A stretch of DNA of 64,000 bases from Paraphysoderma sedebokerense (Eukaryota > Blastocladiomycota > Physodermatomycetes > Physodermatales > Physodermataceae), in NCBI GenBank assembly GCA_025602915.1, contig JAHLJZ010000009.1, positions 372,001-436,000 of the forward strand, in the 5' to 3' direction. Shown here one piece after another: positions 45,968 through 58,500 of this stretch (the first letter of the stretch is position 1; every line of letters starts with the position of its first letter). The position numbers were made by a program, and so were the translations under genes. The notes under the pieces were generated by a model, which saw only the letters and a list, made by a program, of their open reading frames with translations, was not told where the DNA came from and did not search any database.

Positions 45968-47668
45968 TCAATCATCTTTTTTTGTCGGTATGTCGATACC
46001 AGAGTCGTCGTCGGCATTAATTACGGCGACCCTAAATTGAGCCATCAAATTTCTGGCCGCGTTAGAATGGTCGTACACGGCCCCGTTAAACGATTTGCTT
46101 GCATCCCGCCCGAAACTGGATTTCAAAAACCCACGACCTCCAGGATGATCATCGAGGAAATTCTCGACGTCGTAAACGATTCCACGATTATCATGAGAGC
46201 ATGATTATTTTCTAGGTTGCGAATCAACTACAAATCGTGGAATAGTTTAGTCTCAATGAATCCATCATAACTCAGTGACCAAGAGGAAGACTTACATTCG
46301 TCACGAGTCCAACGAGGTAGATCTTCCAATGGTCTACCCCAGTTGAGGGCTTTCTTTTGCTCAGTGATCACTTTTTCCTTCATATGTAGGACACCTTTCT
46401 GAATTTCGTTGCTTGGGAAAGTTTTCAAGTCATACGTCACACCGAAGTAAGAAAAAAACTTTATGACCCACTTCGTTGGGTCGTATTGATAATATTCAAT
46501 GGCATTTCGGTAATCTAAAGTTACAGTAAGAAATGAATATAATCTGATCTAGTCTCTGTCATTCTGACTGTATGAATCTAACCAACTTACCTTGCGGAAA
46601 TTCGTGATGGAAATTGTGATATCCTTCTCCAAAAGATACCAAGGCAGTAATGAAATGATCCCTTGGCGTCCTTTTGTCGTCTAAAAGAGAAGGAATGTAA
46701 GTCAATCGGATTCAGAAACAAAACTGGGCGATAGAATGCACACTAACCGAATTTTGCGTCACCGAAGTAGTGGGCGAGGGAATTGACACAGAAAGTGGAT
46801 TGCTGCGCCCAGACTAGTCGAGCACAGCCGACATACTACAGGATTGGGTTAAAGGTTAAGCCAGTTTCTTTGTTGCGAATGCCTCACTTCAACATACCAC
46901 GAATCCTCCAATCCAGTCACCCCAACCGAGGCCAGCTACTATAGTTGGAAAGAAAAATGCCATGAAAAAAGCCATTGGCACATAATACTTTCTTTGCCAA
47001 ACGACAATAGGGTCGGCCAATAAATCTGACATATCAATCTTCTTTAATGCTTTTATGTCGTTTTTGAATAATAACCACCCAATATGAGAATATAGAAATC
47101 CTCTTTTTGCGTTGTACTGTGAAGGCAACTGTTAGTTGAATGATCAATCTGCGTTTTTAGAACTGCAAGGGGTTACTAACCGGATCGTTGTCTGTATCCG
47201 TCCATCGATGATGAGCACGGTGGCGCAGACACCACCAATAGATATCCCATTGCTATAATAAGGAGTTAGGCATATACGGTACACAATTACAAGGTTCCAT
47301 GAAAAATCCAATACCATTATTCCAGTTGATAGAATGGCCCAAAAGAGGCGGTATATAAACTTTGCTTGGTATGCGCGATGACTCCAAAGGCGATGATAGC
47401 CGGCAGTAATTGCGAGGCCAGTCAGAACATAATATGTAACCTACAATTTGTGTTTAGATTGACGCATATCTATATTATCCACGAAAAAAAACAAACTTAC
47501 AGCCGCAATGAAGGTTTTCATTTGCAGTGGAACGTATAAAATCCCAAACAGCGACACTACTGGAGTCCCCAGAAGAATTAAGACTTCCAACCATTTTACT
47601 CTTCTCCATAAAGGTTCATGTGACCCCACGTACTCTGGTTCACTCAAGGTAGATTTGGTACTTTTCAT
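45968..47668 (-). CDS. OLE1: Delta-9 acyl-CoA desaturase, copy 2, with damaged b5 exon
   Basis: Exons: 47501-47668, 47315-47440, 47181-47252, 46898-47116, 46748-46835, 46591-46680, 46296-46514, and a b5 exon 45968-46227. Every splice position matches copy 1, so the pair arose by duplication. The His boxes HRLWSH, HRAHH and HNFHH are intact, so the desaturase core should be able to bind the di-iron centre. The last join has the same frame conflict as copy 1. In addition the b5 exon lacks one base relative to copy 1 at about 46184 (TTCCACGATT versus TTCCATCGATT), which shifts the frame before the HPGG haem motif. Unless unusual splicing rescues it, copy 2 would lack a working b5 domain and need a separate b5 partner. 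Confidence 0.88.
46185..46401 (-). repeat. 217-bp tract identical to 40759-40975
   Basis: Copy 2 side of the shared tract. The missing base of the b5 exon lies at the very edge of the tract. Confidence 0.85.
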
Positions 47669-49814
47669 GTTTTATTTGATGAGTATTCTTAGTTGAGACT
47701 TTCAATCGAAAACATACAAGGCTATATATATTCTGTTGTGCCTCAAAAGATTTAGCCTTCAGTTGAGTACTATGAGGCATTTTGTCATACGTCTTTAGAG
47801 TATAAGGTTTTACGCGATTGGTAGCAGAAGCCTAGTCACGTATTTCGACTGCAAAAAATCATTGAGTACGCCAAAGACGGCGGCTTGCTGACGATTGACG
47901 ACAAGGTTATCAGTTTGGGTGGTACGTTCCTAGCCACTTTAAAATTTTCCGAATGGCTGGCTAAATTATTACTTATGCACTCATCATTGAAGGAGTATCT
48001 GGTAGAAAATTATTCCATTGGTTTCTACTTTTTCGTGCTCAGTTGTACAAAATGTATAAAATTTGAGTTGCCGTTCACGATCTTATTGAGTGCTGATATA
48101 TAATGGAAACGCTTATATATGAAGGTTGTTAAGGTTTTCTAGAATTTTCAGTATTTAGAGGGATACTTCAAGAAGATTTAATGTGATTTCAAATCAAAAA
48201 TTTTCGTTCATGAATTCAGGTACATGTGAGTGGACAACAGAATTCATAGAATTTAAAATGATTTGAGCAAAAATATATCAATATTTTCAGTTAGAAATTT
48301 CTATTTTACGCATTCAATATATATGTTTTACAGTTTAAACAAGATCATCATCAGGGTGAAGTGTGCATGATGACAAAAAGGCGGCTTGTCAAGGACTTGA
48401 ATCAACGAATGTTAATATAACATTTCAGGCAGCAGCCCGACTTCCTGTAAACCATCATCCTCTAAACTAAAGTCAGGATGTTGAATGTTGGGAGAAATGT
48501 CACTACGGAAAGCGAATCTGTATCGCTGAAACTGGCCTTGTAGTTTCTAATTTCTTTAAAGACAAATTGACCTCTTAGGGGTATTTGATATCGATATGGT
48601 CAACACATCAACATCTCTTCAGTTATTACATGTAATAATAATTAAATAAATAGTGTACGAAGACTCACGTGAGATTGAGGATTAGTACAGGGGAAAATTT
48701 ACCGAGAAATATATGTTTATCCCAGCACGACGTACATCGAAGAAGGGAGCCGATGGCGGACGACATAGTGACGACGATTAGGTAAAAAGGCGAAGAAGCG
48801 AAGTAGAGGTTGCGGTCGAAGTACCCGGGAAAGGATTTGAAAAAGGGTAATCTCATAGAAGAAGGAGGGCAGTGAGAAGCGAGAGGTGTTACATCAACTG
48901 GGAGGAGCAGAAATATAGGTGAGAAACTGGAGCAAACAATGAAGCAGGTCATGAATAGGTAGTTGACAAGATCATTCAAACGAACTACTACTGAGAATGT
49001 CGGGGAGAAACATACCTGTTAAGATGCATCATTATATGCTTAATCTATACAAGATGGCAAAACCGTTTGTTTAGACAGTGAATGCTGGAAACCTGAAGGA
49101 CGAAGACATCGCAATTTTCTTTCTCCGATCAAACCCTTTGTATACCTCGGAAATACGAAGACACGGCAAGTTTTGTAAACAATTTACATCCCGCTAATGA
49201 AAAGTTCTCTGATTCCTCATCGAAACGCTTCTGAACTTGATCGGCGCGGGGTGGTATGAAATATCAAGGTATGCAAAAAGTTTGATGGAAAAAAGAAACT
49301 ATACTGACAGGAAAAATAATGATTTTGGAGCATAGAGAAACCGGCCAAGACGAATAATAAGAGTTAGCATCTCTTGATTGCCGAATGCCGATGGATCAAT
49401 TTAGGCGAATATAAGATGGGTGCTGGAATGAGAAGATCCTGGACGATCTAAAGTTCAACGACTGTGGGGATTGGGGAATCTAATAGTAATCTAATCTTAC
49501 GCGGATGACGCGCGGGCAATCTCCGAATGCAAGTGTCAATGCCGTTCACCTCTGTTCACTGGCAAGTCTTCGGTGAACCAGTTTTCCTGTTCCCATTCTG
49601 CATGATCTGACCAGGTCCCACCGCACATGTGTATTATATGTATACCGTGATGAAAACAAAATAAACAAGAAAATTTCCATTTCGTATTGCATCGAGTTTG
49701 AGCAGCTACTCATTGATTGACATTAGGACGCTAATGGAGCTATTAGAGAGTTGCGTAGGTAGTATGGTCTGTACCTCGTCCTACGTGATTGTTTGATTCA
49801 TTTTGCGTCTGCAG
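47669..49814. other. Long intergenic region, 2.1 kb
   Basis: AT-rich near the desaturase, with a perfect TCACGTGA at 48665-48672. A minus-strand frame at 48665-48979 (in-frame ATG at about 48953, MTCFIVCSSFSPIFLLLP) is hydrophobic and ends its best part at a CTCG|GTAAAT donor-like site, but I could not complete a gene. Nothing else seen. Confidence 0.45.
48666..48671. promoter_or_regulatory. CACGTG box in perfect palindrome TCACGTGA
   Basis: No confident start codon lies near it; possible gene on the minus strand upstream frame 48665-48979 overlaps it. Confidence 0.25.
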
Positions 49815-51095
49815 GCAACAATTAGGTAACATAGCGCTACATATCATACAGGATTCAAGTATTACTGATGATGATGCACAAAGCCCAGTACCTAAACAGT
49901 GTTCAAGTATTGCTGATGACAATGCAGTAGTGGAAAAGGTAAGCATCTACGATTGGATACTCGAAAGGCAAAAAGCTAATTTGGAATTTAGAAAGTGCAA
50001 TCGAACACCACAATGCTGTCTACCAAACACGGCATTACGGCGGACTGCAATTGCTCCTCAGTTCACCCCAGCATTGCGGATTTGGAGCTGCATGCATCCA
50101 AAGCAGGACTCAGTATCAAAATTCTCGATGCCACGATTCAGGAAGAGAAATATCAATTTACAATGTGCTCCGCCACTCAGTGCAAATATTCCTTCCGAAA
50201 AATGGAAGTAATTCCCAAAGGAAATCGATTCCAATCTCAGCTTTCATTGAATGCCGTCCTCAAATTTGGCAAGAGTTCGAAAGGAATAAACGTGTTTCAG
50301 TTATGGTGTGGAGAGTGGGATGAGATGGTATATTTCCCCCGTTATTCAGACGGAGAACCTAGGGAAGTTGCTGTATATTGTGGGGACGAAGAAAAAACAT
50401 CATTGGAAGTGGCGTATGCGGAGATACAAAAATGGGCAGTGAGAAATGGGTTCGATATCACAAAAGGTAGGTCGAAAGGTAACGGAAACGGTGAGATTCG
50501 ATCCTGGAGAATTCAATGTCCACACAGCCGAAAGAACGCTCCACGAAAGCATCCGGACTCGGCAGTCCACCGACAAAGAAAATCAAGCGGCACCAACTGT
50601 CCATTTCATGTTAATATTCGGATGGCCAGTCAACAAAAACAGTTAATATTAAACCTACAAAGCACAGATACAATTATCACATCCTTATTTCTCGGTCACA
50701 ACCATGCTGTACATCCTGACAATTCATCAATGTTGAAATCGAACCGCTTTTTCACCAAAGAAATGCGAGAAGAGGTTGTGCGACTTCGCAAATTGAACTG
50801 TTCTACCGACACGATACTCCAAACATTGAGAGATCAGTATCCGGGGAAAACAATTACTGTGAAAGCTATACACAACGCTAAACTTGGTATGGCTTCTGGC
50901 TCCACAGGAACAGAGAAGGAGAATGCAGTAGAGCGGCCAAAGATCGACAACCCTCAACTTATTAAAACTGAAGACAGCCCAAGGGCAGAGCGATGTAAAT
51001 CGTCCGTGGATGTTAATGAAAAGCGCAAACGGAAAGAATGTACAGAGTCACCAGAGAATACACCAGAAAAACAAAAAAAAAAATACAGAAATTAA
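49815..51095 (+). CDS. FAR1-type (WRKY-GCM1 fold) zinc-finger protein, probable domesticated MULE DNA-binding part
   Basis: Exons 49815-49938 and 49992-51095 join in phase (AAG|GTAAGC, ATTTAG|AAA); the true 5' end upstream of 49815 is not found. If translation began inside exon 2 the first ATG is 50013 (360 aa). At about residues 130-230 of that frame lies EVAYAEIQKWAVRNGFDI, then a Cys (WRIQCPHS), a second Cys (TNCPFHVNI) and HNH (LGHNHAVHPD): the C2-HxH pattern of FAR1/Mutator-like DNA-binding domains. A helix-turn-helix-like stretch follows (MREEVVRLRKLNCSTD; GKTITVKAIHNAKLG). No transposase catalytic domain is present and the tail is basic with poly-Lys (EKQKKKYRN). It is best read as a transcription factor derived from a Mutator-like element. 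Confidence 0.7.
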
Positions 51096-51699
51096 GTTAA
51101 ACAGATGTTGTTGCCCTTTCAATATTACGATGATTGGATAAAGCAATAAAACAGACATCATTCCTCCATGTTTGCGACATTGCAGGTGCAAGACTTTGTA
51201 AATAGTGACAGTTCAAAGTAATATTGATCATTTTGATCATGTACCCTCAGGGTCGTGCGTTAGCCCAATTCCTATATTTATAAATTTGACTTGAAAAAGT
51301 GTGTTGAAATTCGCGTGCTACTTTATCAGTCGTAACGTAGAGCACGATACTTAATGCTATGGAAACGAGTTCATCCTTCAATAGCTAAGTATCTCGAAAC
51401 CCATTTTTGTCATAACTAGGATTCTGGTGCTATTCTTCATGCACTTTCCGTTACAATTTTGCTGCGCGACTCTGTGATCCAGTTTCACTTCACCCCTTTT
51501 TAAAATATCTATTTCTTCAGCTTTAATAGTTTGGTAAATTTATGAGGACGGCAGAGAAGCTGGCTAAACCCTAATTTCATCAGGCCAGTCAACACACAAA
51601 GAGGCATCATTAAACTGCAATTATTGTATTTATTCCATTATATAATATCATTAAGTCACGGAGAGCATGCCAACTATAATAGATCGAGTGTTCTATCGT
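51096..51699. other. Convergent intergenic region
   Basis: Between the 3' ends of the FAR1-type gene and RRP6. No gene seen. Confidence 0.5.
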
Positions 51700-54600
51700 C
51701 TATCTCTTCATAGAGAAAGTGGAACTCCTTCCACCACGCCCACCGCCAGACTTTCGCTGCTTCGATCGTTTTGGGCCCTACAAGGATGGCAACAGTTAGA
51801 TTTGAGTTGATCAGTACAGCATATTCGCTTCTTGCATCGGAAAAAGAAAGAGAACTTACGTCTCCACCGCCTTGATACGGATTCCAGCCCTTTTTCTTTC
51901 CACCATTGCCGTCGCCTTTCCTATTCGCTATGCCAGACCCACTTTCTGCGAATTCTATTACCGGTTCCGCCTTACTATAATCAAATGGTTCAATTTGCTT
52001 TGGAGAACCCTTATTTATATCTTTGTCATCGCTGTTACCACTTTGTTGCGACTTATTTTTGCCGCCTCGCTTGCGTTTACCTTTAGAGTTTGACTGATTA
52101 GGTGCTGTATCAGTCTCCTTATCATTGGAATCCTCCGATAGTGCAGGTGACGAAGGCTGCGAATTCTTTTGTTTCTTCGGCGATGATGCCGTCGGGCTAG
52201 GATTTACTGATGAGTCGTGATCAGACTGTCGAGGAGAATATGAATCAGATTCCAATTTGCGTTTCTTCGCCATCTGTGAAATGATCATCGGTTCAGAAGC
52301 CGGTTTCGTAGTACGTTCGGTTGAAGGAATATATAGATGCTGGGACGGCGGTTCATGTGCAGGATTTACAGGTGAAGACGAGTCTACAGTGGTGCCTACA
52401 ATTGAATTCGATTCATTCTGTTCGTCTTCCTCCAACAATGGTACGACCTTCAGATATTTCTGTGAGCTTGCGATTCGAAATGGACGCTACTAATATAGGA
52501 CGGCAGTTACCTTTGGGACTAAGTAATCCAAGACATTCGTTAAGCTACTTTCTATTATTTTTGCTTTGTTAAAGTCGACAATTTCGTCATCGTCTAAATT
52601 ACGACCTTCCATGTTCACAAATAATAAGGGGGTAGCCTTTAGAGAAACAGTGACATTTGTTTTCTTCGGAACGTATTGCGACGGAGCAGTATCTGTCGAA
52701 TCATGGTTAATGATATCATCAAAGATGTGGAATATAGTTTAGTATGCTGACCTGATTGAAGAATGACTTCGCCTCTAAAATCATCCGTTCCGTCTTCTTC
52801 GAACCTTGTGTGAATTCCGACGTTTTTCATATCAGTTTCCGGAGCAAGAGCAGCCTTTCCAATTTGTACCAATGCTTCCTCCTTCGTCCGCTGAATCAGG
52901 AAGGCTATGTTCGCGGAATACAGCCGCACAAGTGGAGGAATAGGACTGCAACAGCCAAGAACACCGGCGGAATCAGTCGGTTGCCTTTCAGATAGAGACA
53001 GTAGCATATGGGACGGGAGTACATATCTGGAAAAATTAGAGTGTTACTCAAGTCAGCTTAAAACGGCTTACATGCCAATTAGTATTCTGACAACACCGTA
53101 CCTCGTACTTTCATCTTCATCTCGAGCTGTCTGATCTCGCCATTGGTGCAAAGCTTTGAAAACAGAGAACTAATACAAGGAACCGTTCATAAATGAGTAA
53201 AAAAAAAACCAAGTTGTCAGCAAGCAAAAATATATCTTCTTACCTGAACTCTATTCAAGGGCCTGCCAAATTTACGTAAAATAGCAGCCCATCCGTCCGG
53301 ACCAGTGCCATATTCAGAATCATATTTCTCTTTCTGATATGTTTTTAGAGCTGTGTCCTGCGACCGGGCGAGCACAGCATGAAGTAAATTCAATGTTTCC
53401 GGATTTGATTTCTGAACGAGTTCATTCCGTAAATTGTCATAAACGTAAAGAAGAAAATGGGTATCGGAGCGGGCGTATGAGAGCATTTCGGTGGGCAGAG
53501 GCCTAAGTAGTAGAGATGATTAATATGAGAACGCACATTAGGATGATAGCGTTAAGATATGTGGCATCTACCTTATACGCCAATCTGCCAATTGATACTT
53601 TTTATCAGCCACAAAATTACAGTATGTTTTAAGAAGATAAGCGAGTGAGTGTGAAGGAAATTCTAACAACTTTGACGCTTGATACGTGTCGAACATGTTC
53701 ACGATGTATAATCCAAAATCTTTCTGCAACCATGGTATGTCGGAGTCGGCACCGTGTAGCACCTGAACAAATTTAAAACGAAACCAGAAAGTCAATTTTC
53801 GCACTTATCACGTAATGGAGACTCGGATAATACCTTAACAATATTGGGATCAGTGAAGCACTCATTCAAGATCCATAGATCAGATCGAAGTTCCAGCGTA
53901 TCGATCACAAAGTCTTCATCTCTGGTTGATATCTGCATTAAGCAAACGAAACCTTGGTACGATCTGTAATTATGATGTTCCAAATCGATAGCGATCTCCC
54001 GAGACTGCTTGAGTTTGGCAGCCACTGTTTGAAGTTCCTCCGCAGTCGAAACCCAAGTACACGAGGTGGACTCCCAGGGTTGCGGATCAATGGGTGAGTC
54101 AGAGGTGAACAAATAAGAGGGATAGGTGAGAGATTTGATTTCATGTTCGTATGGGTGAATCGCACTGAATGTACAATGGACGGAGTCAGCCATATGAGAA
54201 ATGGTATTTTAGAAAATGGCTACACGTACCCGTCTTCTGATGAATTCGCTAGGATATCTTCTAAAGGCACTTTAGCGTTTGGTTTTACTTTAAGCTTTAT
54301 CATGAACGGTGTACTCGAATGGTTGTCAATAGTGTCTTTGAATTTAGACTGCGGCCGTGTGATATTTTTCGCGTGTATGAGGTTGTATTCCAATCTTGAC
54401 GAGGTCGCATTAGAGGCGGCAACTTTAGCGACCATGGGAGCTGTCTGCTGTAAATTTACTGCAGTTTTTCCTGGTAATTTGCCGGATAACTCGTCAAGGC
54501 AAATGTCCTGAATAACAACCGTTCAAGTCGATCATAAAACGAAAGCCAATTTTTAACAGGAAGAATATAATAAATTAAATCCTCATCATGGAATTTCTGT

Positions 54601-54956
54601 CAAATCTGCGATTTTGCGAAAACACTAACCGCTTTCTCCAATAGATCATCCAACACATCTACGACATCACCGAATCTGCCTTCAAAATCACTTGGACTGG
54701 TGTAATCTTGAAACGGCGATAACGAATCCAAAGAAGAATGCTTTAATAAATTATTTGCAGCTTCTAGGATGTTGTTCGCAACTTCCGACAACTTATTTGC
54801 TGCATCGGGGAATGACGATTTATAGAAATATAGATCAGACTGGTTGATAGAGTTGGATGTTGAGGTGGCTGCAAGGAGGTGTTTAAATAAAGCACCAGAA
54901 TACTCTTGAAAATCTTCAAAAGGGTTTGGAATGGATGAATCTGATTTCTCTGACAT
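51700..54956 (-). CDS. RRP6: Nuclear exosome 3'-5' exonuclease RRP6/EXOSC10
   Basis: Ten exons: 54630-54956, 54224-54507, 53834-54164, 53572-53762, 53244-53502, 53102-53169, 52752-53026, 52511-52692, 51860-52459, 51700-51777 (2595 nt, 864 aa, all phases agree). Domains: PMC2NT at about 10-110, where the cofactor Rrp47 binds; DEDD-Y exonuclease at about 240-430 with [18 protein letters not shown] and [13 protein letters not shown] holding the metal ligands and catalytic Tyr; HRDC at about 455-530 ([19 protein letters not shown]); a disordered Lys/Ser-rich tail ending [11 protein letters not shown]. Rrp6 trims rRNA, snoRNA and aberrant nuclear RNAs with the exosome core. Start at ATG 54956 is preferred; the frame stays open upstream with further ATGs. 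It is divergent from the TBC gene. Confidence 0.95.
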
Positions 54957-55558
54957 GATTGCAGGTGGCAAGGCAGGGATTCCTACCGTCACGGACATTG
55001 GGTGTCGCGGGACGTAGGATTTGTTTGGTTCTATTGCCATGGCAACGACGACACGTCGGTTCCGACTTCTCTGCGTCGACTGTACAGCACACAAGAGATC
55101 CTCAGACACATTCCATCCTATATTAGACTATGCATTGCAGTATGTCCACTACACTCATGTCTGAATCATCTCAACTTGGTGGGGAACAGCCTGATTTAAC
55201 AGGATGGGCAGGCTATACTTTGTAAATTAAAGGGAGCTCTTTGAGTGGCGACTCCCTTGCGGTAGAGATAGAGACTCTGCGAGCCAAGTCCATATTTGAT
55301 TCCTCCTCCGGAAGCCACCGGCCTTTTTCGCACGAGAATGCTTTGATATGTCGCAATTTCACTTATTAATTTAATTTCGTGCGACCGACAGCGAACCCAT
55401 CGTCAGGGGATGGGCAGAAGGGAGGTCACGTGGCGTGTCTGCCAATTGGCTAATAATAGCCATTGCAATTTCTCGCAGCAAAAACTCGCATTCCTCCCTC
55501 TCCGCTCATCCTCGACATTCATCGCACACCGTCAATAGACTATATATATAGAACCGAA
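54957..55558. promoter_or_regulatory. Divergent promoter region of RRP6 and the TBC gene
   Basis: About 600 bp between the two ATGs; holds GTCACGTGG (CACGTG at 55427-55432), 127 bp before the TBC ATG, and a TATATATA stretch at 55542-55549, just before it. Confidence 0.5.
55427..55432. promoter_or_regulatory. CACGTG box between RRP6 and the TBC gene
   Basis: GTCACGTGG in the divergent region, nearer the TBC start codon. Confidence 0.4.
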
Positions 55559-58500
55559 ATGAACTCGCTGCATCCCGTCGTCCCCATCATCAAGCGCAGA
55601 ATGGTCGACGAGTTCGGCTTCATGTTTGGCGGCGAAGGCGTCCCCTGCCAAAGTATCAACGGAGTGTCCATGTATTTTCATTTACAGTTTGCATTCAGAT
55701 GCTCCGTCCTTGTCATGGCAATTAACACTCATTCTGTGGGCTTGATTATGTCCAATGCCTCATTCACCTAGTCCTGACCAAGACAAATACGAGAAGGCCA
55801 TGCAGAAATGGAACAATATTCTGCACAAATGGGACAAGTATAAGAACCAGAAGTACCACAAAGTGAAGGGGCTTGCCCGTGAAGGGATACCGAAAGACGT
55901 CCGCCCCGAAGTATGGCAAAAATTGACTCAGACTGATCAGATACGACAAGAAGGTTACTTCAAGGTGAATATAAAGATTGCTGGCCAAAAACGCAACAGC
56001 GATTGTAATTGAAAATCTTATCTCCTCCGTTCAACCAATAGCACCTGTTGTCAATAGCGCCTCCAGACCAGACTCTATTTCTTCATATAGAAAATGACGT
56101 TCCAAGAACTTATCCTGATCATGGTGAGTACTTCCGAGGTTGCAACAGACGTGATAGTTTTCGATTGCCTTGTTAACAGACTTTCACACTTCAGTTTGGT
56201 TTCGAGATCCTAGTAATGAAAAGTTTGTAGTCTTGACTTATTTTCATTTCAGTATGACCACCACGAACTCACATTCAACCTAGGTCAAAGGAATTGGCGT
56301 GTATACTTAAAGCCTATGTTCTGGCTCGCCCGGATATCGGATATAGCGAGGGAATGGGGAGAATAGCTGGGATGTTATTACTTCAGATGCCAGTCGAAGT
56401 ATGTTTTTTATCGACCCATGTCTGCTGAAAGTCTCATTAACCTTATATGCTCTCAGGACGCTTTTTATGCATTCACATCAATTCTCCACACATTCCCTTA
56501 TTTCCACCATTCCTACCAGGATCTGAAAATCGATTGTCTGGCTTTCGATGTTCTTCTTCAAGAACATTTACCTAAACTGTCCAAATTATTTAAAAAGCAC
56601 AAAGTTCAAGGGTTCATGTATTTACCTCGTTGGTGGATGTCAGGATTCACCTACCTTCCTTGGGCTACTGTTCTCCGAATTTGGGATTATTTACTCGTTG
56701 ACGGACCGAAAGCTATTTTTCGTATCTCATTAGCTCTCCTCAAGTCTGCTCAAATCACAATTCTCAGTTACTACTCTTCATCTTCAGCTGAGATTTTATC
56801 CTTCTTGATCAACCTTCCGCCTGGCGATTTTCAAGCAGAAAGACTTTTAGATTATCTCTGTCCGCAAGTCCATTTAAGCACAAGAGAGTTGGAAAGTGCA
56901 AGGGACGTTGCTAGGGATGTGTTAACTCGACAAGGAACTTTGAATCAAAGAGCCCAGCCGGACACACGTATACTCCAGACTGACTTCAGGTATCAAGAAA
57001 AGGAGAACAACCATATCGGGTCAGACCATCCTGGCACTCAGTATAGAAGAAATATCCAAACTCCTACTTCACACCTCCAAAATAGTCCACAGATTCCGAA
57101 TGAAAGCTCCGAAGGTCAGAAATTGTTTGACGATACACCGGCTGTACTGGATAGTCCAACTACTCCTACTTCTCCCACATTCAACCCTACCACTACCCTG
57201 GGTCGTTCGAAATCCACTGTTAATCGCCGCAAATCTCGTCGCCATCACCCAACCCGAAAGTCGTTCATTAGACGCAGAACACGCTCCACTGTATCGATCA
57301 CTAGTCCTCCCGTTGACACTATGCCGACAGCCATGCCACTTGATATCCCACCTTTGTCAACACTGCAGCGTGAAGCTCAACAAATCGCGTCTCCAGATTT
57401 GAGGCCCGTTGTTAGAAGAAATAGCCTACTTGGAAACGACCAGAAAATGCAACCGAATGTTGGAGTTGAACCCTTACCAAATTCAAGATATGATCTAATG
57501 ATAAAGGATGCCACTATTAGTAGAAATTTAAGTGTCAGGGGTGTTCAAGAAGGCGTACACCGTTCGGATGCAAGACCCGAGTATAAACGAAATTCATCTT
57601 ACGACGATGGACGGCAGTTTGGTCAAAGACATTTGGAAGGACTGGAGGAAGATGTTATTGGATTGGGGATTAAATCACCGGGGGATGATTTTGAGGCCAG
57701 ACAGAGCGGAACAATGCCGACGGATGAGCAGGCACAAAAGAATTCACTGCCTACTGTCGCTAACGAAATACCCATTCGTTCCGATTCTAGACCTGGGTAT
57801 AGTTCCATTCAAGATACATTTGGCAAAAATCCTCAAGCTGCTTCAGTGGATCCAAGATCCTACGATGCATCGGATTTACCAGCTCGTAGGGATTCTCGGT
57901 CAACCGTAGACGTTTCCCAAATACCTCCGCAATATTCGCACACGGCTCACCTAAATCAGTCTTCTCTGACGTCATCTCAGCAGCAGAATGCCGAAATCCC
58001 ATCTGATGTTGGCGGTCAATCAAATGACAGACGCAATTCAGTTGTTTCAGACATGGGTACCCATATGCCCCCACCAAATCAGTCAATTTATCTTCATAAG
58101 AAACCATCCAGCGTTTCGGTTCCCGAGTCTTCTCGCTCGGCGTCACTGAACCAGGCCGCCAATTCGCATCCTGTTACTACTACTCCTACTGCTACTAATC
58201 AATCTTTCGATGCAACTACACCCACCCACTCGCTCCATTACCACGAATCGGCCTCGAATTCGTCTCTGATTTCGACTCGGTCCGTTCACTCAATTCAGTC
58301 GACACATTCGTCGAAACGTGGGGTACCTCTCCCACCAATTCCCCAGAATGTATCTTCTCGAAATCACTCCCAACCCCCTAATCCGAGATCGTTGGTTACC
58401 GCGCCTTCGTCTTTTATCATGTCGCAACCTTCCCAACGGATGTACCAACCCTCTCATTTGACACAAGGAACGGCGCCAACTCCTCGCCAAGCTGTTTCTT

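Noticed and set aside
48665-48979. Hydrophobic minus-strand frame considered as a copy of the 44980-45467 membrane protein
   Set aside because: Only general hydrophobicity and a similar donor position are shared; the residues do not align convincingly.
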